From positions 4,653,501 through 4,717,500 of the forward strand of contig NZ_CP063374.1 in assembly GCF_015160875.1 (NCBI RefSeq): DNA of 64,000 nt. Reading direction: 5' to 3'. This document shows, piece by piece, positions 28,223 through 36,198 of this stretch; positions within the stretch are counted from its first letter, which is position 1, and each line of letters begins with the position of its first letter. Under the pieces are notes generated by a model. That model did no database searches. It was not told the origin of the DNA and worked only from the letters and a program-made list of their open reading frames with translations. The DNA comes from Streptomyces chromofuscus (GTDB lineage: Bacteria > Actinomycetota > Actinomycetes > Streptomycetales > Streptomycetaceae). The position numbers were made by a program, and so were the translations under genes.

Positions 28223-28807
28223 TCATGCGGCCTCGTACGGGAAACGGGCGAGCGGGGCCCGCTGGGCGAAGAACGTCTTCGCGCGGGTGAGGGCCTCGGT
28301 GTCCTTGAGGACGTCGCCGGGCTTGCTGCCGTTGCCGAGCAGTACCCCGCCGAAGCGCATCCCCATGTACGCGGCCGAGTTGCCGAGGGTGCCGATCAGC
28401 GGGTCGGCGACCTCGGTCTCCTCGTGCGCGAGCGCGGTGACGCCCCAGAGCGTGCGGCCGGCCAGCGTCGCCTTGAAGTCGATGCCGGGGGTGCGCAGCC
28501 AGCCCGACCAGTAGTCGAGATAGCGCTTGACGTGGGCGGACACCGAGTACCAGTACAGCGGGGAGGCGATCACGATGTCCGTCGCCGCGAGCGTGGCGTC
28601 GAGCAGGAGCGCGACGTTGCCCTCCGTGGGGCGGACGTGATCGCTGTCGTGCCGCAGGTCCTCGAAGTCGGGCAACGGGTGGGCGGAGAGGTCGATCCAC
28701 TGCTGCTCGACGTCCGCGGGGAGCTGCTCGGCGGCCGTGCGGGCCAGCAGTTCGGTGTTTCCGTCACTGCGACTGCTGCCCAGCACGAACAGGAAGCGTC
28801 GGGTCAT
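28223..28807 (-). CDS. NADPH-dependent FMN reductase / flavodoxin-fold quinone reductase
   Basis: The product of 194 residues has the flavodoxin-like fold. FVLGSSRSDGNTELLA is the FMN-phosphate loop, and ASPLYWYSVSAHVKRYLDYW is the second flavin-binding loop. Enzymes of this group reduce flavins, quinones or azo compounds with NAD(P)H. The gene starts divergently from nothing obvious; its upstream region holds a clear operator-like inverted repeat around a TATACT -10 box, so substrate-inducible control is likely. Confidence 0.9.
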   Translation of the reverse strand: MTRRFLFVLGSSRSDGNTELLARTAAEQLPADVEQQWIDLSAHPLPDFEDLRHDSDHVRPTEGNVALLLDATLAATDIVIASPLYWYSVSAHVKRYLDYWSGWLRTPGIDFKATLAGRTLWGVTALAHEETEVADPLIGTLGNSAAYMGMRFGGVLLGNGSKPGDVLKDTEALTRAKTFFAQRAPLARFPYEAA

Positions 28808-28858
28808 GGGGTCCCCCAGTGAGGATCTGGACGGGATGTGCGGCGTGCGAGGGCTTGA

Positions 28859-28883
28859 TGCGTGTGCAGTATATGCGCACGCA
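28859..28883 (-). promoter_or_regulatory. Operator-like inverted repeat over a -10 box
   Basis: TGCGTGTGCA-gtata-TGCGCACGCA forms a 9-of-10 inverted repeat. On the minus strand, the centre reads TATACT, a good -10 box for the FMN reductase gene that starts 52 nt downstream. A repressor bound here would block the promoter. Confidence 0.65.
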
Positions 28884-28957
28884 TGTAGACGTCGTCCAGA
28901 GTGCCTGGTGAGGGACGGGGCCGCCCGGTGCCGTGGTGGCTCGGCGGAGGGGGTGCA

Positions 28958-29461
28958 TCAGCGCATCGTCGCCGTCAGCCGGAGCAGCGGCTCGGTCTCG
29001 CGAGGCGGGCGCCCGCTCAGATCGCCGAGCCGCCACGCGGGCACCCACGGCACCCGGTACACGTCGATGACCGACTCGATGAGCCTGATCCGCTGGGCCA
29101 GCGGGCGCGGCAGCCGACCCGGCGCGTCCGCGACCAGGACGACGGCGTCCAGATCGAGTCCGGCCGGGACCTCCCTGCGCCGGAACGTCTCGAGGGCGTG
29201 GACGGCGCAGGCCAGCCCGGTCGCGTGCGTGCGGGCGACGAGCAGCACCGAGCGCGGGTCGGCGGGGCCGGGCCAGTCGCGTCCGCAGTCCTGACCGCCG
29301 TACACCGTGGCCAGCGTGGAGACCCCCGACCCGCCGTGAGTGCCGACCCAGGAGAAGCGCCGGGCCGTGCGGGCGGAGAGGGGGGCGGGCTCCGGCTCCG
29401 GTGCCCCGGCCACCGGTCCGCGGACCCAGATCTCCGGTCCCTGTCGCGTGCCCGTCCGCAT
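28958..29461 (-). CDS. P-loop protein resembling DUF6668
   Basis: The product has 167 residues. WVGTHGGSGVSTLATVYGG is a degenerate Walker A-like glycine loop (G-G-S-G-V-S-T), then LLVARTHATGLA and LDAVVLVADAPGRLP follow the order of a SIMIBI-type P-loop protein. I recall similar proteins as DUF6668, next to conjugation- or secretion-like genes, but the role is unknown. GGAGGGG precedes ATG 29461; longer upstream frames have no ribosome site. It starts divergently from the next gene, so the two probably work together. Confidence 0.75.
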   Translation of the reverse strand: MRTGTRQGPEIWVRGPVAGAPEPEPAPLSARTARRFSWVGTHGGSGVSTLATVYGGQDCGRDWPGPADPRSVLLVARTHATGLACAVHALETFRRREVPAGLDLDAVVLVADAPGRLPRPLAQRIRLIESVIDVYRVPWVPAWRLGDLSGRPPRETEPLLRLTATMR

Positions 29462-29645
29462 GCCCGGTCCCCTCCTTCGTCGGCCGTCCTTCCTCGATCT
29501 TCGCGCGTCGGCGGAGAACCGCGTGACGGGGGGGCCGGGTCTTGGGACGAGGCTGTGACGCCCCGGTGACGCGTGGATCGGGCGGAAGCGGTGAGACTCG
29601 ACGGTAGGGTCCGCCGGGGTGCGGACGCCGGCGAGTGAGGGAACG

Positions 29646-30935
29646 ATGTCTCGACCAGGCCGCGAGAAGAAGCGGGAACAGCAGGACCGGGCCGCGGGTG
29701 CGGTGATCGACGTCCGGGTCCCCGGCGCCGGACAGGGCGTCGGCGGCACCGGCAGCGCCTCGATCGGCGGTGTCCCGGTCGTCCCCGCGCCCGGCGAGGA
29801 ACTCCAGCAGACGGTTCTGAACCACCTCCACCGCATCGCCCTGGCGACCGGGCGGCCCGTACTCGCCACGGTCCACGACGACCGGATCGGGTACGTCGTA
29901 CCGCTTCGGGTTCACCCGGACGGGTCGAGTTGCTTCACCGCGGAGCCCGTGTCGACGAGGGCGGCGCAGCAAGCCGTACCGGCGGCGCCGGGGCCGGCGC
30001 GGGAGGCCGCGACGGCTTCACCCCACCCGCCTCACGAGCCGGTGCGTCCGGCACAGTCCGTGCAGTCGGCGCATCCAGCAGAGTCGGCGCAGCCCTTGCG
30101 GCCCTCGCAGTCCGCGCATCCCGCACCGCCCTCGCAGGACAACGCGACGCGGTTGTTGCGCGCGCCGTCGGAGCCGACGGCGGGGTCGGCGCCGACCTTC
30201 CGGCTGCGGGCGGTCCAGGAGCCGCGACCGCTGGGCGAGTTCGGGCCGCCGCCGGTCATGGGGGCGAGGCCGCACCCGGAGCCGCTCGTCACGCCGGAAC
30301 CGGAGCCGCAGCGAGACCCGGGTCCGGAGCCGGAGATGGAGTCGGGGTCGGCGTCAGGGTCGAAACCCGAACCGGACCTGGGCATGGACCTCGACCCGAA
30401 GCCCACCCCACCCCGTGGCTTCGACGCGGTCGCCGAAGCCATCCTCGCGCCCGCGGACGCCCCGAGCTCCGCACCCGCCCTCCTCGCCGAGCCCACGGCC
30501 CGTATCGGCGAAGCCGTGACGGCCGGTCGGATAGACACCGCCGCCGGCCTCGCGGAGCAGGCCTTGGCCGAGGCGTCGGCCACCCTCGCGCCGGACCACC
30601 CCGAACTGCTCGGGCTGCTGGAACTCACCGCGTACATCGCCTACCTGGCGGCCGACCCGGTCCGTGCCTTCCGCCTCTCCCTGGACGTGGCCCGTGTTTA
30701 CCGCCGTCAGCACGACGCGGAGGGCGCCTACGGGAACGTGCAGAGCGCGGCAACGGCCTGGCGGGCCGTGCGCGACCCCGCGCTCGGCCTTGACCTGGGG
30801 CGGGAACTGATCGGGCTGTGGAGCGAGTTGGCCGCCGAGGGCGGTCCGGCCGCCGACGACGCCGAGGAACTCGAATCGGCCCGCGCCCGCATGGTCCGCC
30901 TCACCGAACGGGCGAGCCGGACCCCCGACGCCTGA
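29646..30935 (+). CDS. Pro/Ala-rich protein with C-terminal helical repeats, function unknown
   Basis: The product has 429 residues. Residues 1-100 form a compact domain with EELQQTVLNHLHRIALATGRPVLATVHDDRIGYVVPLRV. Residues about 105-260 are low complexity, rich in Pro, Ala, Ser and later in Glu/Pro repeats. The last 160 residues are Ala-rich helices of TPR type (AEQALAEASATLAPDHPELLGLLELTAYI). GAGGGAACG precedes the ATG, and a -10-like TAGGGT lies at 29605. It is divergent from the P-loop gene; a role as its partner or scaffold is inference. Confidence 0.75.
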   Translation: MSRPGREKKREQQDRAAGAVIDVRVPGAGQGVGGTGSASIGGVPVVPAPGEELQQTVLNHLHRIALATGRPVLATVHDDRIGYVVPLRVHPDGSSCFTAEPVSTRAAQQAVPAAPGPAREAATASPHPPHEPVRPAQSVQSAHPAESAQPLRPSQSAHPAPPSQDNATRLLRAPSEPTAGSAPTFRLRAVQEPRPLGEFGPPPVMGARPHPEPLVTPEPEPQRDPGPEPEMESGSASGSKPEPDLGMDLDPKPTPPRGFDAVAEAILAPADAPSSAPALLAEPTARIGEAVTAGRIDTAAGLAEQALAEASATLAPDHPELLGLLELTAYIAYLAADPVRAFRLSLDVARVYRRQHDAEGAYGNVQSAATAWRAVRDPALGLDLGRELIGLWSELAAEGGPAADDAEELESARARMVRLTERASRTPDA

Positions 30936-31017
30936 GCGACTCAGACCACGACCGCGCCCCCGCCGGGCGCTCAGCAACTCCCCCGCGCCCGGCCGGCGTC
31001 TCCGCGCCCCTGCCACC

Positions 31018-31093
31018 CTCCCGCAACGCCCGTCGGCCCGCCGGCTGCCGTGCATCGTCCGGCTGCCCTGCCATGCTCCCGCAACGCCCGTCG
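31018..31093. repeat. Direct repeat of 18 bp
   Basis: CTCCCGCAACGCCCGTCG occurs at 31018-31035 and again at 31076-31093, in the gap between the helical-repeat gene and the VOC gene. It has no coding frame of interest and no known function. Confidence 0.6.
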
Positions 31094-31144
31094 CCCCGCC
31101 CCATCCAAGCCCAGCGACCCGCAGCCCCCGGAGCCCCCGCCCTC

Positions 31145-31612
31145 TCAGTGCACGCAGAACTCGTTCCCCTCCGGATCGGCCATCACCACCCACTCCCCAC
31201 CGGCCTCCTTGACCTCCCGCAGCACAGTGGCCCCCAGCCCGCGCAGACGGTCCACCTCCTCCGCCCGCCGCCCCTCGGCAGGGTGCAGGTCCAGGTGGAG
31301 CCGGTTCTTGCCGGTCTTGGGCTCCGGTACGCGCTGGAACAGCACCCGCCGCCCCAGTCCGGTGCCGCTCTCCTCCTCGTACGGATCGTCCGGATGCCGT
31401 ACGGCTACCAGGTCCCGGAAGGCCGGACGGCCGTGGAAGTCCACGGTGGCGGCGACCGGGAGCGCCCCGAGCGACAGCAGCCGTTCGATCAGAACGCTGT
31501 TGTCCTCCACCTCGTACCCCAGCGCGGCGGCCCAGAAGTCGGCCTGCGCGTGGGGGTCGCCGGCGTCGACGACGAGCTTCCAGTGCACGGGTGCGGATGC
31601 CTTCTCAGTCAT
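31145..31612 (-). CDS. VOC-family (glyoxalase-fold) protein
   Basis: The product of 155 residues shows two beta-alpha-beta-beta-beta modules: residues 10-75 (WKLVVDAGDPHAQADFWAAALGYEV) and 90-155 (KNRLHLDLHP to VVMADPEGNEFCVH). The His and Glu ligands typical of the fold are present. Members bind or modify small molecules, including antibiotics; the substrate here is unknown. It reads divergently from the CGNR gene through a shared symmetrical promoter and probably lacks a 5' leader. Confidence 0.9.
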   Translation of the reverse strand: MTEKASAPVHWKLVVDAGDPHAQADFWAAALGYEVEDNSVLIERLLSLGALPVAATVDFHGRPAFRDLVAVRHPDDPYEEESGTGLGRRVLFQRVPEPKTGKNRLHLDLHPAEGRRAEEVDRLRGLGATVLREVKEAGGEWVVMADPEGNEFCVH

Positions 31613-31637
31613 GTAACCCGTTATAGTGGTTACGTGA
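31609..31637. promoter_or_regulatory. Symmetrical divergent leaderless promoter/operator
   Basis: TCATGTAACC (31609-31618) and GGTTACGTGA (31628-31637) form a 9-of-10 inverted repeat with a 9-nt spacer. Each arm contains the start codon of one gene: ATG of the VOC gene on the minus strand and GTG of the CGNR gene on the plus strand. The spacer holds overlapping -10 boxes, TATAGT (plus) and TATAAC (minus). Both transcripts would be leaderless, and a dimer bound here would switch both. Confidence 0.7.
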
Positions 31638-32317
31638 CTGAGCGTCCATCGGAAGCGCCGAATCCGGAGCAGGCGTCACCGGGCCTGACCCTGATCTCGT
31701 ACGGGGGCAACCCCTACCGCTTCGACCCCGGCGCCCTCTGCCTCGAGCTGCTGCCCACGGGCGGCCCGGGCGCCCTCGCGCGGTACGAGGTGCTGCACCG
31801 GCCCGCCGACCTGGTGACCTGGGCGGGACGCAGCCGGCTCCCGGCCGGACTCGATCTCACCGTCACCGAGGATGAACTCACCCGGGCCCGCGCCCTGCGC
31901 GACGCCCTGATGCTGCTCACCGCCGACCGCGCCCACGGCCGCCCGCTCCGTCCTCGGCACCTGGACGTCGTCAACGAGGCCGCCGTGCTGCCCCCGCTCG
32001 CCGCCCGCCTGGCCCCGGACGGCACCCGCGTCTGGGCGCCGGGCGCGACCGGCACCGCCCTGCTGTCGACCGTCGCACGCGACGCGATCGACCTGATCAG
32101 CGGCCCGTACGCCGACCGCATCCGGGAGTGCGGCGCCGACGACTGCTTCCTGCTCTTCGTCGACACCTCCCGGCCGGGGCGGCGGCGCTGGTGCTCGATG
32201 GAGCACTGCGGCAACCGCGCGAAGGTCCGCGCCCACCGCGCCCGCAGGTCCACCCCCGGCATCATCCCTGGGACCACCGCTCACCAGGCGCTGTCCGGCA
32301 AGCCCTGGCCGGCCTAG
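31634..32317 (+). CDS. CGNR zinc-finger family regulator
   Basis: The product has 227 residues. The N-terminal ABATE-like ligand domain includes NPYRFDPGALCLELLPTGG; the C-terminal zinc finger is CGADDCFLLFVDTSRPGRRRWCSMEHCGNRAKVRAHRAR, the CGNR motif that binds DNA. I placed the start at GTG 31634, next to a -10 box and with no ribosome site, so it is probably leaderless. It likely controls itself and the divergent VOC gene. Its stop shares the palindrome CTAG with the stop of the convergent HxlR gene. Confidence 0.9.
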   Translation: MTERPSEAPNPEQASPGLTLISYGGNPYRFDPGALCLELLPTGGPGALARYEVLHRPADLVTWAGRSRLPAGLDLTVTEDELTRARALRDALMLLTADRAHGRPLRPRHLDVVNEAAVLPPLAARLAPDGTRVWAPGATGTALLSTVARDAIDLISGPYADRIRECGADDCFLLFVDTSRPGRRRWCSMEHCGNRAKVRAHRARRSTPGIIPGTTAHQALSGKPWPA

Positions 32318-32748
32318 GCCTGCTGGGTCTCCCGCGCGTCGTACGCCGCCCGCGCCGCGGCGATCTCCCGCTGGTGCTGTTCCGTCCACTGCACCAGCGA
32401 CTGGATCGTCGCGTGCAGGGTGCCGCCGAGGGGGGTGAGCTCGTACTCGACGCGCGGCGGTACGACCGGGTGGACCGTGCGCCGCACCAGGCCGTCGCGC
32501 TCCAACTGGCGCAGGGTGACCGTCAGCATGCGCTGGCTGACGCCGTCGATCTCCCGGCGCAGCTCCGTGAACCGCAGCTTCCGGTTCTCCAGGAGGGCGA
32601 TGACGAGCAAGGACCACTTGTCGGCGACCCGGTCGAGGATCTGCCGTACCTCGCAGCCCTCGCGGGTGTCCCACTGGAAGGGGTCGGCGTCGCCGTAGTC
32701 CACGGTGCTCGCACAGTTACTCGGTGACTTAGAAGTGCCTACTTCCAT
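32314..32748 (-). CDS. HxlR-family transcriptional regulator
   Basis: This winged-helix regulator has 144 residues. WDTREGCEVRQILDRVADKWSLLVI is the classic HxlR entry with its redox-sensitive Cys, followed by LRFTELRREIDGVSQRMLTVTLRQLERDGLV and PPRVEYELTPLG. It lies divergently from the MFS transporter gene and probably represses it. ATG 32748 gives MEVGTSKSP; GTG 32703 is also possible because a GAAGT-N4-ACTTC inverted repeat (32731-32746) would then be upstream of the start. Confidence 0.92.
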   Translation of the reverse strand: MEVGTSKSPSNCASTVDYGDADPFQWDTREGCEVRQILDRVADKWSLLVIALLENRKLRFTELRREIDGVSQRMLTVTLRQLERDGLVRRTVHPVVPPRVEYELTPLGGTLHATIQSLVQWTEQHQREIAAARAAYDARETQQA

Positions 32749-32860
32749 GTCAATCGATGCTGCCGCACGCTGGCCATGGTTACAAGAGGGAACCGACCCA
32801 CAGGAGGGAACCGGCCCTCCGTCCGGTGACCGACCCCTGTCCATCTCCGGGAGTGTTGCC

Positions 32861-34327
32861 ATGGGCACCCGTGCCTGGGCTCTGTTGCTCGTCCTGTGCG
32901 GAACGATCTTTCTGGAGGGTATCGACGTCGCGATGATGGCCGTCGCGATCCCGTCGATCAGGGCCGACCTGGCGCTGTCGACCGGCACCGCGGCCTGGGT
33001 GATGAGCGCGTACGTCCTCGGTTACGCCGGTTTCACCCTGCTCGGCGGACGCGCCGCGGACCTGCTCGGCCGTCGCCGCATGTTCCTGACCTGGCTGACG
33101 GTCTTCCTGCTCTTCTCGGGACTCGGCGGTTTCGCCACCGACGGCTGGATGCTGGTCGTGGCCCGGTTCGTCACCGGCGTCGCGGCGGCCTTCATGACCC
33201 CGGCCGCGCTGTCCCTGATCACCACCTCCTACCCGCAGGGCCCGCAGCGGAACAAGGCCCTGCTGGTCTTCGCGGGCACCGCGGCCGGCGGTTTCTCGCT
33301 GGGCCTGGTCATCGGCGGACTGCTCACCGAGATCGGCTGGCGGTGGGTGTTCTTCGCGCCGGTGCTGCTGGCCGGGGCGCTGCTGGTCGCGGCGGTGCGC
33401 CTGGTGCCCGCGGCGGGTCCGGTGCGGCGGGACGGGAGCGGCTTCGACCTGCTCGGCGCGGTCACCGCGGCCGGCGCCATGCTGCTGGCCGCCTACACCG
33501 TCGTACGACTGGAACACGGTCTGCACGACTGGCCGCTCACCGCCGTCGCGGCGCTCGCCGCGACGACGCTCGGGGCCGCGTTCGTCGCCGTCGAGCGGCG
33601 GGCCGCCGCACCGCTGGTCCGGCTCGGCCTGCTGCGCAAGGGCTCCGTGGTGCGCGCCGATCTCGGAGCACTGCTCTTCGTGGGGGCCTTCTTCGGCTTC
33701 CAGTTGGTGGTGACGCTGTATCTGCAGGAGCTGCGCGGCTGGTCGTCGCTCCAGACCGCGATCGCGCTGGTCGTCATGGGCTGTGACGCCGTCCTCGCCC
33801 CGACGCTCACCCCGAAGTTGGTCGCCCGCTTCGGCAACGCCCGCGTGATACTCGGCGGCTTCGTCCTGGCGGTCGTCGCCTACGCCCTGTTCCTGCCGGT
33901 CGGGATGGACTGGTCGTACGCCGCCATGTTCCCGACGCTGATCATCGTCGGCACCGCGTTCGCCCTGGCGTACGGGCCGCTGACCATCGCGGCGACGGAC
34001 GGGGTCGCGGAGGAGGAGCAGGGCCTCGCGAGCGGACTGCTGAACACCGCGACCCAGTTCGGTTCGGCGATCGGGATCTCCGCGGTGACCGCCGTCTACG
34101 GCCTGGCGTCGACGACCGGATCGGGCACGGAAGCCACGCTCTGCGCGTTCCGCGCGGCGCTGACCGTGCCGGTCGCGATGGTGGCGGCCGGCACGATCTT
34201 CTCGGCCCTCAGCGTGCGGGCCGCCCGGCGTGCCGTGCGCAGCGCGTCCCAGGTGAGCAGCGTCAGCGCCAGCCAGACCAGCGAGAACCCGGCCCAGCGC
34301 TCGGGCGGCATGGCCTCGCGGAAGTAG
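32861..34327 (+). CDS. MFS transporter (DHA2/14-helix type exporter)
   Basis: The product has 488 residues with about 14 hydrophobic helices. The family loop GGRAADLLGRRRMFL follows helix 2, and RFVTGVAAAFMTPAALSLI helix 4. It probably exports a drug or metabolite and is probably regulated by the divergent HxlR protein. ATG 32861 begins the first membrane segment; an earlier frame start at 32705 would add a hydrophilic stretch without support. Its last 232 nt overlap the end of the convergent RarD-like gene, so the C-terminal tail (SASQVSSVSASQTSENP) is antisense to a membrane helix. Confidence 0.92.
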   Translation: MGTRAWALLLVLCGTIFLEGIDVAMMAVAIPSIRADLALSTGTAAWVMSAYVLGYAGFTLLGGRAADLLGRRRMFLTWLTVFLLFSGLGGFATDGWMLVVARFVTGVAAAFMTPAALSLITTSYPQGPQRNKALLVFAGTAAGGFSLGLVIGGLLTEIGWRWVFFAPVLLAGALLVAAVRLVPAAGPVRRDGSGFDLLGAVTAAGAMLLAAYTVVRLEHGLHDWPLTAVAALAATTLGAAFVAVERRAAAPLVRLGLLRKGSVVRADLGALLFVGAFFGFQLVVTLYLQELRGWSSLQTAIALVVMGCDAVLAPTLTPKLVARFGNARVILGGFVLAVVAYALFLPVGMDWSYAAMFPTLIIVGTAFALAYGPLTIAATDGVAEEEQGLASGLLNTATQFGSAIGISAVTAVYGLASTTGSGTEATLCAFRAALTVPVAMVAAGTIFSALSVRAARRAVRSASQVSSVSASQTSENPAQRSGGMASRK

Positions 34328-35112
34328 AGGACGCCGAGCAGGAACTGGAACACCGGGGCCAGGTACTGCAGCAGCCCCAGCGTCGACAGGGGCACGCGGA
34401 TCGCGGCCGCGCCGAAGCAGACCAGCGGAAGCGCGGTCACGATGCCGGTCGCGGCGAGCAGCGCCGCGTGCCCGGCGCCCTCGGTGTGGAAGGTCGACCT
34501 GCCCTCGGCGGTCAGCCACAGCAGATAGCCGAGCGCGGGCAGGAACTGGATCGCGGTCTCGGCGGTCAGCGACTCCAGGCCGCTGAGGTTGACCTTCTTC
34601 TTCACCAGGCCGTAGGTGGCGAAGGAGAGGGCCAGGACGAGCGAGACCCATGGCGGACGGCCGTAGCCGATGGTGAGCACGAGCACGGCCGCGAAGCCGA
34701 TCCCGACAGCCGCCCACTGCACGGGCCGCAGCCGTTCCTTCAGCAGGAGCACGCCCATCGCGATGGTGACGAGCGGGTTGATGAAGTACCCGAGGGACGC
34801 CTCGACGACCTGGCCGTTGTTCACCGCCCAGATGTAGACGCCCCAGTTGACGGTGATGACGGCGGCGGCGACGGTGACGAGCCCGAGCCGGCGCGGCTGC
34901 CGCACCAGCTCACCTGCCCACCGCCGGCGTCGTACGAACAGCAGCGCGACGGCGACGAAGGCGAGCGACCACACCATCCGGTGGGCCAGGATCTCGACCG
35001 ACCCGGCGGGCTTCAGCAGCGGCCAGAACAGGGGTACGAGTCCCCACATCCCATAGGCCGCGAAACCGTTCAGCAGCCCTATGTGGCGTTCGCCCCTCGT
35101 CTTCCGGGTCAC
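34096..35112 (-). CDS. rarD: RarD-like EamA/DMT family permease
   Basis: The product has 338 residues and ten predicted helices. It matches RarD in order: GFAAYGMWGLVPLFWPLL, EILAHRMVWSLAF, NWGVYIWAVNNGQVVEASLGYFINPL and PLSTLGLLQYLAPVFQFLLGVLYFREA. Its substrate is unknown. The GTG start follows AAGGAGGAG. The gene ends inside the MFS gene, and its last 40 residues are hydrophilic and unlike family members, consistent with a run-on after a tail-to-tail fusion. Confidence 0.92.
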   Translation of the reverse strand: MTRKTRGERHIGLLNGFAAYGMWGLVPLFWPLLKPAGSVEILAHRMVWSLAFVAVALLFVRRRRWAGELVRQPRRLGLVTVAAAVITVNWGVYIWAVNNGQVVEASLGYFINPLVTIAMGVLLLKERLRPVQWAAVGIGFAAVLVLTIGYGRPPWVSLVLALSFATYGLVKKKVNLSGLESLTAETAIQFLPALGYLLWLTAEGRSTFHTEGAGHAALLAATGIVTALPLVCFGAAAIRVPLSTLGLLQYLAPVFQFLLGVLYFREAMPPERWAGFSLVWLALTLLTWDALRTARRAARTLRAEKIVPAATIATGTVSAARNAQSVASVPDPVVDARP

Positions 35113-35244
35113 CGGCTCCTCCTTCGCGCGTCAGCCCGCCTGCACGAAGGTAACGCCGACCGGCCCCGCCTGTCATGGCCGTATCGCCATACGGTCATGA
35201 CAGGCGTGACTGGTGGGACGAGCCGGCCCTTGAGCTGGGTCGAG

Positions 35245-36099
35245 TCAGCCCTTCAGCGCGGCGGCGAGCGCCTCGGAGAGCGGGGTGGTCGGACGTCCGG
35301 CCAGCCGCGACAGGTCGCCGGTGCGCCCGGCCAGCTCCCCCCGCTCGATGGACGCGTCCACGCCCGCGAGCACCGCGGCGAGCGGCTCGGGCAGGCCGGC
35401 GCCGGTCAGGATGCCCTGGTAGGTCTCCACCGACACCGGGTTGTACGTGATCTCCCTGCCGGTCTGCCGGCTCAGCTCGGCCGCGTACTCCGCGAAGCTC
35501 CACGCCTCGTCGCCGCTCAGCTCGTACGTCCGGTTCTCGTGTCCCTCGCCGGTCAGCACCGCCACGGCGGCGGCCGCGAAGTCGGCGCGCGAGGCGGACG
35601 CGAGGCGGCCCTCACCGGCGGCGGCGACGACCGCGTTGTGCTCAAGCACCGGTGCGAGGTTCTCGGTGTAGTTCTCGTGGTACCAGCCGTTGCGCAGCAG
35701 GACGTACGGCACGCCCGACTCCAGGATCACGTCCTCGGTGGCGCGGTGGTCGTCGGCCAGCGCGGCGGTGAGGCTGCCGGGGGCGCTGGTGTAGGCGAGC
35801 AGGGCCACGCCGGCGGCCTTCGCGGCGTCGATCACGACCTTGTGCTGAGCCGCCCGGCCCTTGTCGAACTCGTTGCCGGAGATCAGCAGCACCTTGTCGC
35901 CGGCCGAGAACAGGCCGTCGAAGGTCGCGGGCACGTTGTAGTCGGCGAGCGCGATCCTCACCCCGCGCTCCGCGAGGTCGGCGGCCTTCCCGGCGTCCCG
36001 GACGACCGCGGTGACCTGGTCGGCCGGGACCTTGTCCAGCAGTTGCTCGACGACATGGCGGCCGAGGTGTCCGGTGGCTCCGGTGACGACGATGCTCAT
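35245..36099 (-). CDS. NmrA/QorB-like NAD(P)H quinone reductase
   Basis: The product has 284 residues with an atypical short-chain reductase fold. VVTGATGHLGRHVVEQL is the dinucleotide-binding loop, YTSAPGS and RNGWYHENY are typical of the QorB/NmrA subgroup. Such enzymes reduce quinones or sense the redox state. GGAGGAACC precedes the ATG. It starts divergently from an HxlR gene, a common pairing in which the HxlR protein represses the reductase in response to quinones or electrophiles. Confidence 0.93.
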   Translation of the reverse strand: MSIVVTGATGHLGRHVVEQLLDKVPADQVTAVVRDAGKAADLAERGVRIALADYNVPATFDGLFSAGDKVLLISGNEFDKGRAAQHKVVIDAAKAAGVALLAYTSAPGSLTAALADDHRATEDVILESGVPYVLLRNGWYHENYTENLAPVLEHNAVVAAAGEGRLASASRADFAAAAVAVLTGEGHENRTYELSGDEAWSFAEYAAELSRQTGREITYNPVSVETYQGILTGAGLPEPLAAVLAGVDASIERGELAGRTGDLSRLAGRPTTPLSEALAAALKG

Positions 36100-36171
36100 G
36101 GGGGGTTCCTCCGTGGAAGTGGTAGGACGGGACGTCGCACTCACCCTAGGAGGGGCACTAACTCTATGAAA

Positions 36172-36194
36172 GTACCCACTTTGAAGTAAGGTAC
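36172..36194. promoter_or_regulatory. HxlR-type operator
   Basis: GTACCCACTT-tg-AAGTAAGGTAC is a near-perfect inverted repeat of the GTAC...ACTT..AAGT...GTAC kind bound by HxlR/MarR-like proteins. It lies just before the HxlR gene start and between it and the divergent reductase gene, so it can control both. Confidence 0.65.
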
Positions 36195-36198
36195 GGGC

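Noticed and set aside
29462..29972. Upstream extension of the P-loop gene to longer minus-strand frames
   Set aside because: ATG 29461 has a strong GGAGGGG ribosome site, and the extension overlaps the start of the divergent gene.
30818..31633. Upstream extension of the CGNR frame
   Set aside because: It would overlap the VOC gene entirely and pass the strong symmetrical promoter; its composition is shadow-like.
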